From NCBI GenBank assembly GCA_022539475.1, contig VCMS01000012.1, forward strand, positions 248,001 to 312,000: DNA of 64,000 nt. The letters are read 5' to 3'. Origin of the DNA: Gracilaria domingensis. Lineage: Eukaryota > Rhodophyta > Florideophyceae > Gracilariales > Gracilariaceae. Shown here piece by piece: positions 20,145-29,448 of this stretch (positions are counted from its first letter, which is position 1; each line of letters opens with the position of its first letter). The translations under genes and the position numbers were made by a program. The notes below the pieces were generated by a model. That model saw nothing but the letters and a program-made list of their open reading frames with translations, was not told the DNA's origin and made no database searches.

Positions 20145-21224
20145 TTAATTGTGTTTTGCTTCTTGTAGAATGCGTACGGTGTTGACCAGACATGTGGCGA
20201 TGTCAAATAGTTTTGAAGTGCCATCGCCCTGCAAGTACTTCGTGACTTCCTGAAAGAGATTTGCACTGGGATCAATTTCCACCTCAACTTCGAAAGTTCT
20301 TTGACCTTCGGTCTGAGCACCCATTGACTCCATGGTTACGCAAGTTATGTCAATGCTCAAGTATTCATACTTATAAGATATTCGATCCTTCATTCTTTGT
20401 CGAATGGGGGAGCTATTTGGTGGTACCTCCGCATCTTCTTCGAGGCTCGCGGAGTATCTCATGTCGAGCAAATTCATGGGGCACATGACGTTCATATCAC
20501 CCAGACGAGTCTTTGATTGGACCCGAATGGTTTCGTAGCTTTCGGATCCATCGGGATTTTCTCGCATCTGCTTCGTTTCTCGAATTCTTCCTGGCCAGTA
20601 TACATCAAGATGTCTAGTACGGGTATATTGGACCTTGTTCTTAGTTTCCCGTTCTGTTAACTCTACCCTTTTGTTGAGGGCGTTATTAAGCGTATAGAAC
20701 ACGCTCTCTCCAACGTTGCTCTCAAAACGCGTTTCATGGTTATTTTCCGGGCTTATTGAAGTCTCGCACTTGACCGGTACGACATTAATCGCACGAACAT
20801 CGTTTTGCTTTTCAAACAGTACACCAAGCTTAACTTCAATCTCCACTTTATCACTTTTGACATGATTCAAGATAAAGTCTACAACGTGACGAATACGATC
20901 ATCAACCACTGGAGGTACTCCAAGAATTGTGGTCGGTTCGGCGTAAACAATCTTTTCAACGCATCTGATAGTTTCTCGTTTCTCTGATTGATCCGTAGAT
21001 TTCGTTTGCTGAGTGGGTCGAGCAGGCGCGGGAGCGGATCTGATAGGATGCTGCTCGTTTGGAAGATTTGCTTCAGTGCGAGTTCGCTTTCGGGTTTCTG
21101 GTGCGCCCCAGTCTAAGGAGGAAAGTTGCGCGTCGCATATTTTTGGGCGCCGCACGGATACCAATTTCCGTACAGGAGCATTCTCGGTGTTGTCAGCTTT
21201 TGCAGCAAATGGGTCGTACACCAT
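20145..21224 (-). CDS. mRNA 5'-triphosphatase, yeast Cet1-like (tunnel fold)
   Basis: Removes the gamma phosphate from the 5' end of nascent mRNA, the first step of cap formation, in the nucleus. The frame reaches back to a TTG at 21272; the ATG at 21224 (MVYDPFAAKAD) gives 359 residues. Residues 1-110 are a low-complexity, partly basic N-terminal region. The catalytic domain follows with the three family motifs: VEIEVKLG (motif A, metal-binding glutamates), RMKDRISYK (motif B, basic, phosphate binding) and TFEVEVEID (motif C, second pair of metal-binding glutamates). RTRHLDVYW and RIRETKQM match intervening tunnel strands. This is the metal-dependent fungal/protist class, not the cysteine-phosphatase class fused to guanylyltransferase in animals and land plants. 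A separate guanylyltransferase must be encoded elsewhere. Confidence 0.88.
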   Translation of the reverse strand: MVYDPFAAKADNTENAPVRKLVSVRRPKICDAQLSSLDWGAPETRKRTRTEANLPNEQHPIRSAPAPARPTQQTKSTDQSEKRETIRCVEKIVYAEPTTILGVPPVVDDRIRHVVDFILNHVKSDKVEIEVKLGVLFEKQNDVRAINVVPVKCETSISPENNHETRFESNVGESVFYTLNNALNKRVELTERETKNKVQYTRTRHLDVYWPGRIRETKQMRENPDGSESYETIRVQSKTRLGDMNVMCPMNLLDMRYSASLEEDAEVPPNSSPIRQRMKDRISYKYEYLSIDITCVTMESMGAQTEGQRTFEVEVEIDPSANLFQEVTKYLQGDGTSKLFDIATCLVNTVRILQEAKHN

Positions 21225-21884
21225 GGATACTGAGCAAGGGTAGAAAGAAAGGTGCAGTGAAGAGTTGCGCAAACACAGGAAGAGCTGTTAAGAACAAAGA
21301 CGTGCAATACCTTCGTGGCATGTATCTACAAGTATTTTCTAGGACCAAAGGTGGCGGGAGGTGGAATGGTCCCCAGAGCCTTTGCACAAGAGTCGCGATA
21401 TCTGAGAAAACTAGAAATGTGGCCGAGAAAAGGAGCACGATCAATGTACCGTCGGTACCGACGGTTCTCAAGGGTACTGTATCAATGGAATCCAAAATTT
21501 GGATGCGCCTCATCCAAACATTGGTCGCGCTGTCTGAAATTCGAATCCAACTTGATGATTTTTTGGAAACTTTTGGTGTACTTCGTCGGAGAGCGATGCA
21601 CCGATTGCGGTGGCTTGGTGCGAACCGCCGGGACAGGTCAACAGCCAAGGCAATGGTGCATGGAGATTGCAACACCCAATTGCTGCAGCCGCAGCGAACA
21701 ATCTGGCCTGCGCGACGCATTCAGCTACGCATGACGTCCTGTTTTTAAACTGCTCTCCTCTAGCTAGTGCAATGCAAATCTGCTCCGCACTCATTCCCTG
21801 CTACCCGTTCCCATCACCAAGCTCGTCAAGCAACAATCCTAGCAGTGAGCCACGTTAATCTCCAGTTGTTGACGATTCATCCAC
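21225..21884. other. Divergent spacer, triphosphatase / ceramide synthase
   Basis: Intergenic region between divergent genes. Overlapping frames on both strands show no family features. It contains a perfect 18-bp palindrome at 21448-21465. Confidence 0.55.
21448..21465. repeat. Perfect 18-bp palindrome
   Basis: ACCGTCGGTACCGACGGT is exactly self-complementary. It is the strongest member of a TACCGNCGGTA family scattered through the spacers. Confidence 0.85.
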
Positions 21885-22910
21885 ATGAGCTTCTTTCCCC
21901 AAGAACAATGCTGTCGAACAGGTGGTTTAATGCGCCTGCCTATGTTCCTGAGGGATTTTGTCGATGCTCTGAAGCAGCAACAACAGTTTCGCACGCCTGA
22001 AACTCCATCTCTTTTGAATCCGAATCGCTCAATTGAAGATCTGTACACCGTAATTATCCTCAGCATTGTTTTTCTGACCCTTCGACTTGTGCTGGATAAG
22101 TTTTTGTTTGCCATTCTTTTTCGTTTTTATTCTCCCAAGGTGCAGCGCAAGCTGTCAGAGAATCTGTTTTATTCCGTATACTACATCGCGGCTTTTTCGT
22201 TCTTTGTCTTTAAAGTCACACCTTCTATTGAATGGGAGGTTAACCTTCTTTCAAACAATTCGCATGTGGTCAAGGACTTCTTGTTTCCATACCCTCCGCC
22301 AATGACGTTGAGCGAACACCAATATTACAGCCAGGCAGGGGCATTCTACATTGCGGCCAGTGTGTTTTTGATATGCTTCGATCTCCGACGTGCTGACTTT
22401 GCAGAGTTGTGTCTGCACCACTTTGTGACGCTGGGAATGGTGATCGTGAGTTATTTGTACAGCTATGTACGCGTTGGCATTGTGATTGTGGCTCTGCATG
22501 ATTTGGGTGATATCTTTCTTTATTCGGCAAAGTTCTTGCACTATTTAGGACTTTCTGGGCTGGACACTGCCGTGTTTTCGATGTTTGCGGTAACATTTTA
22601 TGTCACGAGGCTTGTGTTGTTTTCACGCCTCGTGCATATGATCTGTGTCGAAACTTTGCAGACTGTCGTTGCAGAGGCTTCTTTCAACAAATGGGCAATG
22701 TATTACGATACATACATATTGCACTATGTGTTCTTTGTTGCGTTTGCTGGTACATTGTTGGTGTTACATTGCTTCTGGTTCACGTTGATTTTGAAGATGA
22801 TTTATCGGGAGCTGTTCGAGGGTAAGAAGATTTCTGAACATGGCGACATTCGAAGTGATGGGGAGGGTGACGAAGAGATGACAGAATTTGAAAAAGATGA
22901 TGCTAATTAA
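21885..22910 (+). CDS. Ceramide synthase (TLC / LAG1 domain)
   Basis: Acylates a sphingoid base with acyl-CoA to make (dihydro)ceramide in the endoplasmic reticulum. 341 residues from an ATG at 21885. Multiple membrane helices begin at about residue 54 (TVIILSIVFLTLRLVLDKFLF). The Lag1 motif is clear: CLHHFVTLGMVIVSYLYSYV followed by ALHDLGDIFLYSAKFLHYLG, including the HH pair and the HD pair regarded as catalytic. The C-terminal tail is acidic (GDEEMTEFEKDD), as in other family members. It lacks the homeobox-like insert of some animal enzymes. No intron. Confidence 0.92.
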   Translation: MSFFPQEQCCRTGGLMRLPMFLRDFVDALKQQQQFRTPETPSLLNPNRSIEDLYTVIILSIVFLTLRLVLDKFLFAILFRFYSPKVQRKLSENLFYSVYYIAAFSFFVFKVTPSIEWEVNLLSNNSHVVKDFLFPYPPPMTLSEHQYYSQAGAFYIAASVFLICFDLRRADFAELCLHHFVTLGMVIVSYLYSYVRVGIVIVALHDLGDIFLYSAKFLHYLGLSGLDTAVFSMFAVTFYVTRLVLFSRLVHMICVETLQTVVAEASFNKWAMYYDTYILHYVFFVAFAGTLLVLHCFWFTLILKMIYRELFEGKKISEHGDIRSDGEGDEEMTEFEKDDAN

Positions 22911-23805
22911 TCCATCTGGTGTAGAGAAACTCTGTTTGTAGAGACAGTTATGGTGGGCATTGTCGTCTGAAATGGGACTGGATTGAACGAGCTGGATCTT
23001 TGGATTGTCACTGCAATCACCTGCCTGGCTTTTCGAAACATGGCAGTGTGCAGATCCTCTATCCTAATACAGAGTACCCAAAACTAACTTTGCAGCCAAT
23101 TTGCTCGCCAAGCTGCGACCGACGAGGATACGCGGGAAATTTTCGAAAGTACCGCACAACTGCAAGTAGCAGGGCTAACCACTCGACACAAAGACATACG
23201 CGTGTTGGATGCCCTTGGGAAGTAGCAACGGAGGTTAACGGTATCCTTGAGGGCTACCGACTGTATCGTCGATAGTACTGTACCGACTCGGTACCATTGT
23301 GGTAGATCTTGCAGTGCACGTACTGCACAGGATGGGCCACAGCTTTCGGCGGGCATCATACAGTACCCTTGGTAGATATCTACAGTAAAATTGAAATTTA
23401 AGTGAGAGGTCGACCACCGATGTGGCCCAATCTTCTCCCACGTTCGGGTTCGCACCACCTTCGTGGCACGTGCTCTCGACTTTTGGGCCTGCACTCGAAA
23501 CCTCGGTTGCCGCGGTACGAGAGGGTTGAGAATAGAAGGGCACTTGTCTGTCAAGAAGGAGAGAAGAAATTTCGCCCTGCTGCCTTGCAGTCGTACCACC
23601 TTCACGCGCCGAAGCGTTCGCTTCGTCTTCGTTACGCGTTATACTCAACACCGTCATTATTCGCGAATACCTTGTGATAACCGTGCGCGCAGTCAACTTG
23701 AAGGTCACCTAGCACGCTTGCGCTTCCTCGCATCCCCCCAGTTTGCGTCGCGGCCTTTTCTGCGTTGCTGGCGCTGCAAATCTCGCGGCCTTTCACAAAC
23801 CTGGA
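22911..23805. other. Spacer upstream of the Rad60-like gene
   Basis: No gene recognised. It contains the palindrome TACCGACTCGGTA at 23281-23293. The reading frame of the next gene is open from a TTG at 23743, but the ATG is at 23806. Confidence 0.5.
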
Positions 23806-24549
23806 ATGCTTGACGACCAAGACTCTGACACAGAGCTTCTATGCCACAGCGGCAGTTCCAAAATCGTCTCCCTCTACGGCGAGCTCACGAAGAGCGGAAG
23901 CATTGATGACGACGACGACGATGACGACGACGACACTTTCAAAATGATGGCTTCGTCCGCCATCCGCAAACGCAAGCGTCCAAGAGGTCGACCGCCAAAA
24001 AAGCAAGCTCAACCGCCGCAGAAAAAGGTTGTTACTGCTGATAAGACTCCTAAAACTGTCTTCGAGATTTCTGATGATGACGAGGTTGTAGCGGTCTCTG
24101 CTTGCGACAGATTCGATAAAGAGGATTTAGAAGCAAGGCTTGCTGCGCAAAGAGCAAGAAGCGTACTTGCTGAGTCTACTAGAGACAATACGGATTTGGA
24201 GGAGGCAATGCGTGCCGAAGAAGAAGCGCGCATCGAACGGGAGAATGCGCTTAAGCGTAAGCAAGATGCTGAACGCCAAGCGGAAGAGAATCGACGGCGC
24301 GAGAACACCAAAGGCCAAGGGATCATATTCAAGGCTCGTCATGGCACCCATGTGAAGAAGGTCAGAATGCGAACGACGGCCCCGTTACTGAGGTTGTTGC
24401 CTAAGTTCTGCAGTGACTATGGGCTGGACCAGAACAAGGTGTACGTGGAATTTGATGGCGAAGAAGTGGGTCCGAAGGACACGCCTGAAAGTATAGAACT
24501 GGAACAAGATATGATTGTTGATGTATTTCTGCGAGGCTCCAGGAAGTAG
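23806..24549 (+). CDS. Rad60/Esc2/NIP45-like SUMO-like domain protein
   Basis: Probable nuclear genome-maintenance factor working with the SUMO pathway. 247 residues from the ATG at 23806. In order: a run of ten Asp at 34-43, an AT-hook-like basic patch RPRGRPPKK at 58-66 (minor-groove DNA binding), a candidate SUMO-interacting motif VFEISDDDE at 85-93, a charged coiled coil at about 105-168, and a C-terminal ubiquitin-like fold at about 172-245 (GIIFKARHGTHVKKVRMRTT to DMIVDVFLRG) matching the Rad60-SLD family. It has no C-terminal Gly-Gly, so it is not a conjugated modifier. Yeast Rad60/Esc2 have two such domains; only one is visible here. It converges on the Deg protease gene with a 219-bp gap. 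Confidence 0.8.
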   Translation: MLDDQDSDTELLCHSGSSKIVSLYGELTKSGSIDDDDDDDDDDTFKMMASSAIRKRKRPRGRPPKKQAQPPQKKVVTADKTPKTVFEISDDDEVVAVSACDRFDKEDLEARLAAQRARSVLAESTRDNTDLEEAMRAEEEARIERENALKRKQDAERQAEENRRRENTKGQGIIFKARHGTHVKKVRMRTTAPLLRLLPKFCSDYGLDQNKVYVEFDGEEVGPKDTPESIELEQDMIVDVFLRGSRK

Positions 24550-24768
24550 AGAGCCAGAAGTTTCATCAGTTCTGTCGTAAACGGTTCAGATTCCGGGGGA
24601 ACGTTTCCCGGAAAGATGGGCAATACAAATGATTCCCCAATATGCACGGAACCAGAGCACACAACTTTATACATGCTCTCTGAGCTCGGATGTGTTTATG
24701 CTTTGCTTATCAGCTTTTGTTAGGTGTTTAGTATGCAGCACTCTTCGAGTCCTCGGAATCAGCAGATC

Positions 24769-26585
24769 CTAGCTTCCTAAAGAACGTGCCCCCGGTATGC
24801 AGTATGTCGCCAATATTTCGCGTTCTTCCTCACATGCAGCACGTCTGTCGATAATGATAATGTCATTCTTGTCGACTTCGAAGTGAAGATCTCGGGTATC
24901 ACGAGGACATGTATCCAGCAAGCTCGCAAGATGCTTTAGGCTGTTGATCGGTTTGGAATTGAGTTTTCGTAGCACCCTAATGTCGGGTTCATTATCAGTC
25001 TCATACCCTGCAGTGCAGCTTGCCGACAAAATTTGAGTGAGCAGAACCACTTCGACACGTCCCGCTTTCGTTTTCGTTCCATTATAGTATAGCTCTACCA
25101 AGGGCACTGGGGCATCAAATAACCAATTTTGTCCATAGACAGCTCTCAAAAATGGTTCACTGAGAGATTGGAACACGAGTCCTCCGCAAATCACATACTC
25201 AGGTTGCCGCCTTTCATTGTGACGAGCGTCATGAATTGGAACAAGGCAGTGTTCCTGCATTCTCGAAAGCTTGTACACTTCTTCATGTTGTTCCCCATTC
25301 CTTTGAAACGTGACTGTTATCGGATCGTCAGAAAACTTGTCTGTCACCATATAGTCTAGGTCGATTCTTTCGCCGTGTCGAAAAGGTATGGTGCCAGCGT
25401 TTGATATGCTGATTCCATCCACATGTGTCACAACATCACCCTTCCGAAGTACCCGTGCAGCATCAACTGTTTCTGCAACCCACTTCACCAGGATTCCTGA
25501 TGTGCCTGGCTTCATTCCATAAGCACGACGGAGATAAGGGTTTTCCATCCTTTGCCAATGAAACCCACAAAATGGAAAACCTGTATATCTTTTGTGTCGG
25601 GCTATGTCATCCAGGAAATGATTAACAACAGAAAACGGAATGAAATACCCAACGGAATCTGCTTGGGATGGATCAACTGATTGAAAAGCAATCCCTGTGA
25701 CAATCAACAGATGCGGATGTTAGCAGACTGAATAGAACAAACGTTCCGTACTTATGATGGCTGTTTCGGCAATCTGATATCTTACCGATTACTTGCAGTT
25801 GTTCATCAATTACTGGGCCTCCGCTATTACCTGGGTTGATCTACATGGTTTCAAAAAACAGAAGTTTCGTGGTGGTGTTAATATTAAGAATCAAGAATGA
25901 TAAGGGAACCTCAAGAACGTACCGCTGCATCAATCTGAACAGCCAATAACTCATCCTGGCCATGTACGTAATGCTGCATTTCCACTCTGCTACACACGCC
26001 CGCCGTAACGCTTATTTGATTTCCAGGAGAGGGGTAACCAATTACGCGAACAGCATCTTGTAGCTCTGGTAAAGGCCCGGGGCGTAAGAGACTACTTGAA
26101 TCGTGACATTCTTCAAACTCTTCCCAAAATTCTTTGTCGTCTACTTGTAATAAAGCTATGTCACATTCGTTTCCAATTGCAACCACCTTTGCGTGATATC
26201 TGACATCTGAGTACCTTTTCTTCAAACGCACCGATGTATGATGCTCTACAGCATGTGCATTCGTCAAAATGCGGCGCCCCGATATGATAAAAGCGGAAGC
26301 TGTGGAATGGCGCTGGGCAGTCATTGCCCAGGGCAATTCATAGTTGGGTTCGCAATGTGTACAATACACCTTGAGCACAGAATCAAGAACAAAATCAATT
26401 GAGAGTTTCTTGTTCGGCTGCGATGTGGCTGGGATTTGAGTTTGCGGCGCTGGAGATTGCAACGTTTGTCGGGGCGTCTTTGCTTTCGTTGGAGAAGAAG
26501 GCGGTCGACGTTGCTGCGCTTCGAGACGAAACCGAGGTCGAGAGAGGAAGGACGGACGCGAAAAGTGCAAGAAGGCCGGTGCCAT
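24769..26585 (-). CDS. Deg/HtrA-type serine protease, three exons
   Basis: ATP-independent serine endoprotease of the plant Deg2/Deg9/Deg10 type, probably for organellar or nuclear protein quality control. Exons on the minus strand: 26585-25923, 25840-25786, 25694-24769; the spliced product is 547 residues. Both introns are GT-AG and the joins restore the active site AAINPGNSGGPV. The triad is His111 (LTNAHAVEHH), Asp142 (ECDIALLQV) and Ser227 (NSGGP), so the catalytic Ser lies in the tiny 55-nt exon 2. A PDZ domain follows (about 295-390), then a second PDZ-like region. The C terminus ends in a motif like that of plant Deg9/Deg2 (REILATYCIP). The first 60 residues are rich in Ser, Pro, Arg and Gln, resembling a transit peptide; the compartment is not certain. 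Confidence 0.9.
25695..25785 (-). other. Intron 2 of the Deg gene (91 nt)
   Basis: GTAAGA donor after ...GTAATCG and a TCACAG acceptor before GGATTGCTTTT. Phase 1; the join gives QVIGIAFQS. Confidence 0.9.
25841..25922 (-). other. Intron 1 of the Deg gene (82 nt)
   Basis: GTACGT donor after GATGCAGCG and an ATGTAG acceptor before ATCAACCCAGG. Phase 0; the join gives IDAAINPGNSGG. Confidence 0.9.
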
Positions 26586-28075
26586 TTTGTCGAAAGCTCA
26601 GAGCTCAAGGAAAGAATATCGCTCGCAACCTTTGACCTAAAGCTGAAAAACGGATGAACGAAGTTCCCGAAACAAGGGGCTGTGTCGAAGACAAATGATT
26701 AGCTGGGAGCACCACGGACTCGTGAGGAGTTGAGAGCACTTAGCACGAGTCATGTACAGGTACAGATACAGCTTTGTTTTCTTCTTTTAACCGTCCTTGT
26801 CCACTAGGCATCACCGATTGGAACGAAGGGCTATTCGAAGGTGGAGGAATGTGCTTCGCGATACTTGCCTTTCTTGAAACAGGCCCAAGCAAAAGGGGCG
26901 GAGATCAGGGCCCTTCATGCCGCTGGCCGTTGAAATATTTTACATGAAGAGACAAAGAGATCTTCATCTTTTGTCACGCATCAAAGAATGATTGGCGGAA
27001 ATTTTAAGAAAGGTTGAGAACGAACATGAGCACTCAACCGTCATACACACTGTCCCAGTCTGGGACTCTCAGAGGCACGATCGGTAAAAGCATACCGACG
27101 GCAGCCTACTGCTGCGGCCTGACTTAACAAGCGTACCGCCGGTAGCATTCTACCTTTTGGTAAATAACTTCACATGGGCCAGCGCAGCTTCGTTCCGGCC
27201 GCTTCGGAATGTACTGTACCTTCTGTACACCCCAGAAGGCTTAGGTGTAGCCCTTTACCCGTCGGATTGACCAAGGCGACTTGAAGAACTTGCTATCATG
27301 AAGGAGATGAATGTGATTCTCGCGACTGGTTTCATGATTTCCGTTCTCAACGACGAAAGGCAATCTGGCGTTCGATTTTCACCAATTCGATACGATTCAA
27401 GTGCTTGGTTCTCTCACTTTCCCAATGCGGAACGCAATGAAATGCTCTTTGTGTGTGGCAAATCCGCTTTGTCCGATTTCAAGAATTCTCAGGTCCGCCC
27501 ACTAGACGTACAGTCAGTAGAGCGCGCATTCTAGAACTGACGCAGTTCCAGGTATAAATTGTTCTAAGAAACATGGCCTGTTACCCAATTTGCGCTCTTC
27601 ATTTCCTTAAGATACGCCAGGTTCAAAGCGGAATCTTTTTTCCTTCTTGGCTCGTGATCTGCCCTTTGACAGAAGAATTCGAGAGATTTCAATACTACGA
27701 AACGCATCTACACTCGTCAGGCAAACTCATGCTACTGATAGCAATTGATGTACATGTCGGAGAACATGCAGCTGTTTGTCTTTGAGTAGGAGTCATGAAT
27801 AAAATGTCTCGAAGTCTACGACATAGGGAAACAATATTATTTTTTCAGCGTTGGCAGCCTCATCATTTGTCGTATCTTGGCCCATGTCCCTTTCTCATCG
27901 TGAAGAGTCAAATTTGATTAACATTTAATGTGATGCTCGAATGACAAAAGCCCCTACTGAACCCTGAAGCTGGACACTGTCATTAAGGCTTTCAGTGAAC
28001 TGTACCAGTTTTAAGAAAGTACCACATACTATGAAAGTCCAGGTTAGCGTGCCAAAGATCTTTCTTTTCAGCTTC

Positions 28076-28118
28076 GACGATTACGAAATCGGTACTACGT
28101 ACCGATTTCGTAATCGTC
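28076..28118. repeat. Perfect inverted repeat, 20-bp arms, 3-nt loop
   Basis: Left arm GACGATTACGAAATCGGTAC, loop TAC, right arm its exact complement. Not next to any gene end that I can see. The central GGTAC...GTACC recalls the palindrome family elsewhere in the window. Confidence 0.9.
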
Positions 28119-28690
28119 AATGACAGTAAAGAAAATAGGCATTCTGACCTGCGTTTGTAGCTATCCTACAGTAACTTTTCTACGAGGGTCACCCGGTTAC
28201 AGATGTTCGTTACAAACGTGGTTCAGATTAAATGAAATAGGCCCATCTCCATCATCATCATGGCCCAGTTTGAGATGAGTAGGTCAGGGTTGCACGAAAT
28301 CGTCATGATCAAATGCCCACAACCGCCGGCTAACTACAATCTATCTCTCAAGAATAACGCTATTTTGGGTCACCTATCGCTATTGCTTCGACAATGTATC
28401 TACGTTCCCTACCCCTGGTAGTCGATTACAGTTCATACGGTATGAATCATACCTTCTTTGGTTCCTCGTCTTAAATTAGAAATCCCAGAAAGACTTCTTA
28501 GAAGTCTTACACGTCGACAAAGATAGCATACCCCGGTTCGACAAATTACGAGTATCGCAACATTTACTCCGAAATCCGAAGTATATATTTCTTTGCTGTC
28601 AAAGGGCGTCACTATGAAACGCCAGTGTAACACCTGCATCAACGACAAAAAGTACAGTAGTTGACTAGCCAGTTTAGCCATACTTCGTTC

Positions 28691-28880
28691 TACTTCTTTA
28701 CTTTGGCCTGTTGCCCTTTATTCCGAAGCAACAGGAGAGCTACTCTTCTAAGAAAGACCAAAACTTTGACGGCCATTGCTTAATCATATCTATCACCGAT
28801 TTGTCTTGTCGCTCTCGCTGGGAGGGCAGGGGGCGGGGTAGTTCGTTTCGTCGTGATGCGTTCGTAAGTGGGCATCGAAA
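28691..28880 (+). repeat. Dispersed repeat, copy B
   Basis: Counterpart of 732-930; the shared core is at about 28752-28793. Same orientation, with small indels. Confidence 0.6.
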
Positions 28881-29185
28881 CAGAACGGGGTTTGCGTCTT
28901 TCCTCACATCGAAGCCATACTTCTGTTTTGCGTCATCACCTTCGCAAGCTCAATAGGCCAAGATACTTGCACACGGTACCGATGCATAGATAAATAAAGG
29001 AAAACGAAACGTATAAGGAGAATTATGGAAAGCTGGTTTCTCTTTGGAGTGAATTGCCAACAGACACTGATGCTTCTCCCGATGATGTACATCGGGTCAC
29101 TTCATGATGCATGTCAGACTTCTATGCACGTGCCGCGCCTACAAACAAAAACACACAAGCGCACGTAGTGAGACGTATTCTTTGT

Positions 29186-29213
29186 CTGTCTCTCTCTCTC
29201 TCTCGCTCTCTCT

Positions 29214-29250
<37 letters not shown>
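29186..29250. repeat. (TC)n(GA)n mirror-like microsatellite
   Basis: A TCTCTC run passes directly into a GAGAGA run and then (ACAG)n/(GACA)n. It can fold into a long hairpin. Probably a replication-slippage product. Confidence 0.85.
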
Positions 29251-29448
29251 TTCCCTTCTACTAGGATGTCTCTCTCACAATATCGTAAGGAATAAGAGTT
29301 CTCTTCGTGCTTATGTATCTTCAGTTCAACGAATTATACGTTAGAGAAGACCCCAGTGGAGTTAGAAGTCGGCTCGGCTCCTAAATCGTTCGTACCAAGG
29401 GCACGAAGGTTGACTTTCGACTGAGTTCATTGATCGTGAGGAAGACAA

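Larger units (their letters stand above)
26586..29448. other. Gene-poor spacer rich in short palindromes
   Basis: 2.9 kb with no recognisable gene. Frames at 27298-27534 and 27573-27785 have no family likeness. It holds exact palindromes at 27052-27066, 28076-28118 and 28490-28508, copy B of the first dispersed repeat (28691-28880), and a (TC)n(GA)n microsatellite near 29186-29250. Confidence 0.6.

Noticed and set aside
28076..28508. CRISPR-like or tRNA features in the palindromic spacer
   Set aside because: No regularly spaced repeats and no cloverleaf with T-arm consensus; the palindromes are unrelated to each other. I found no convincing tRNA or rRNA anywhere in the window.
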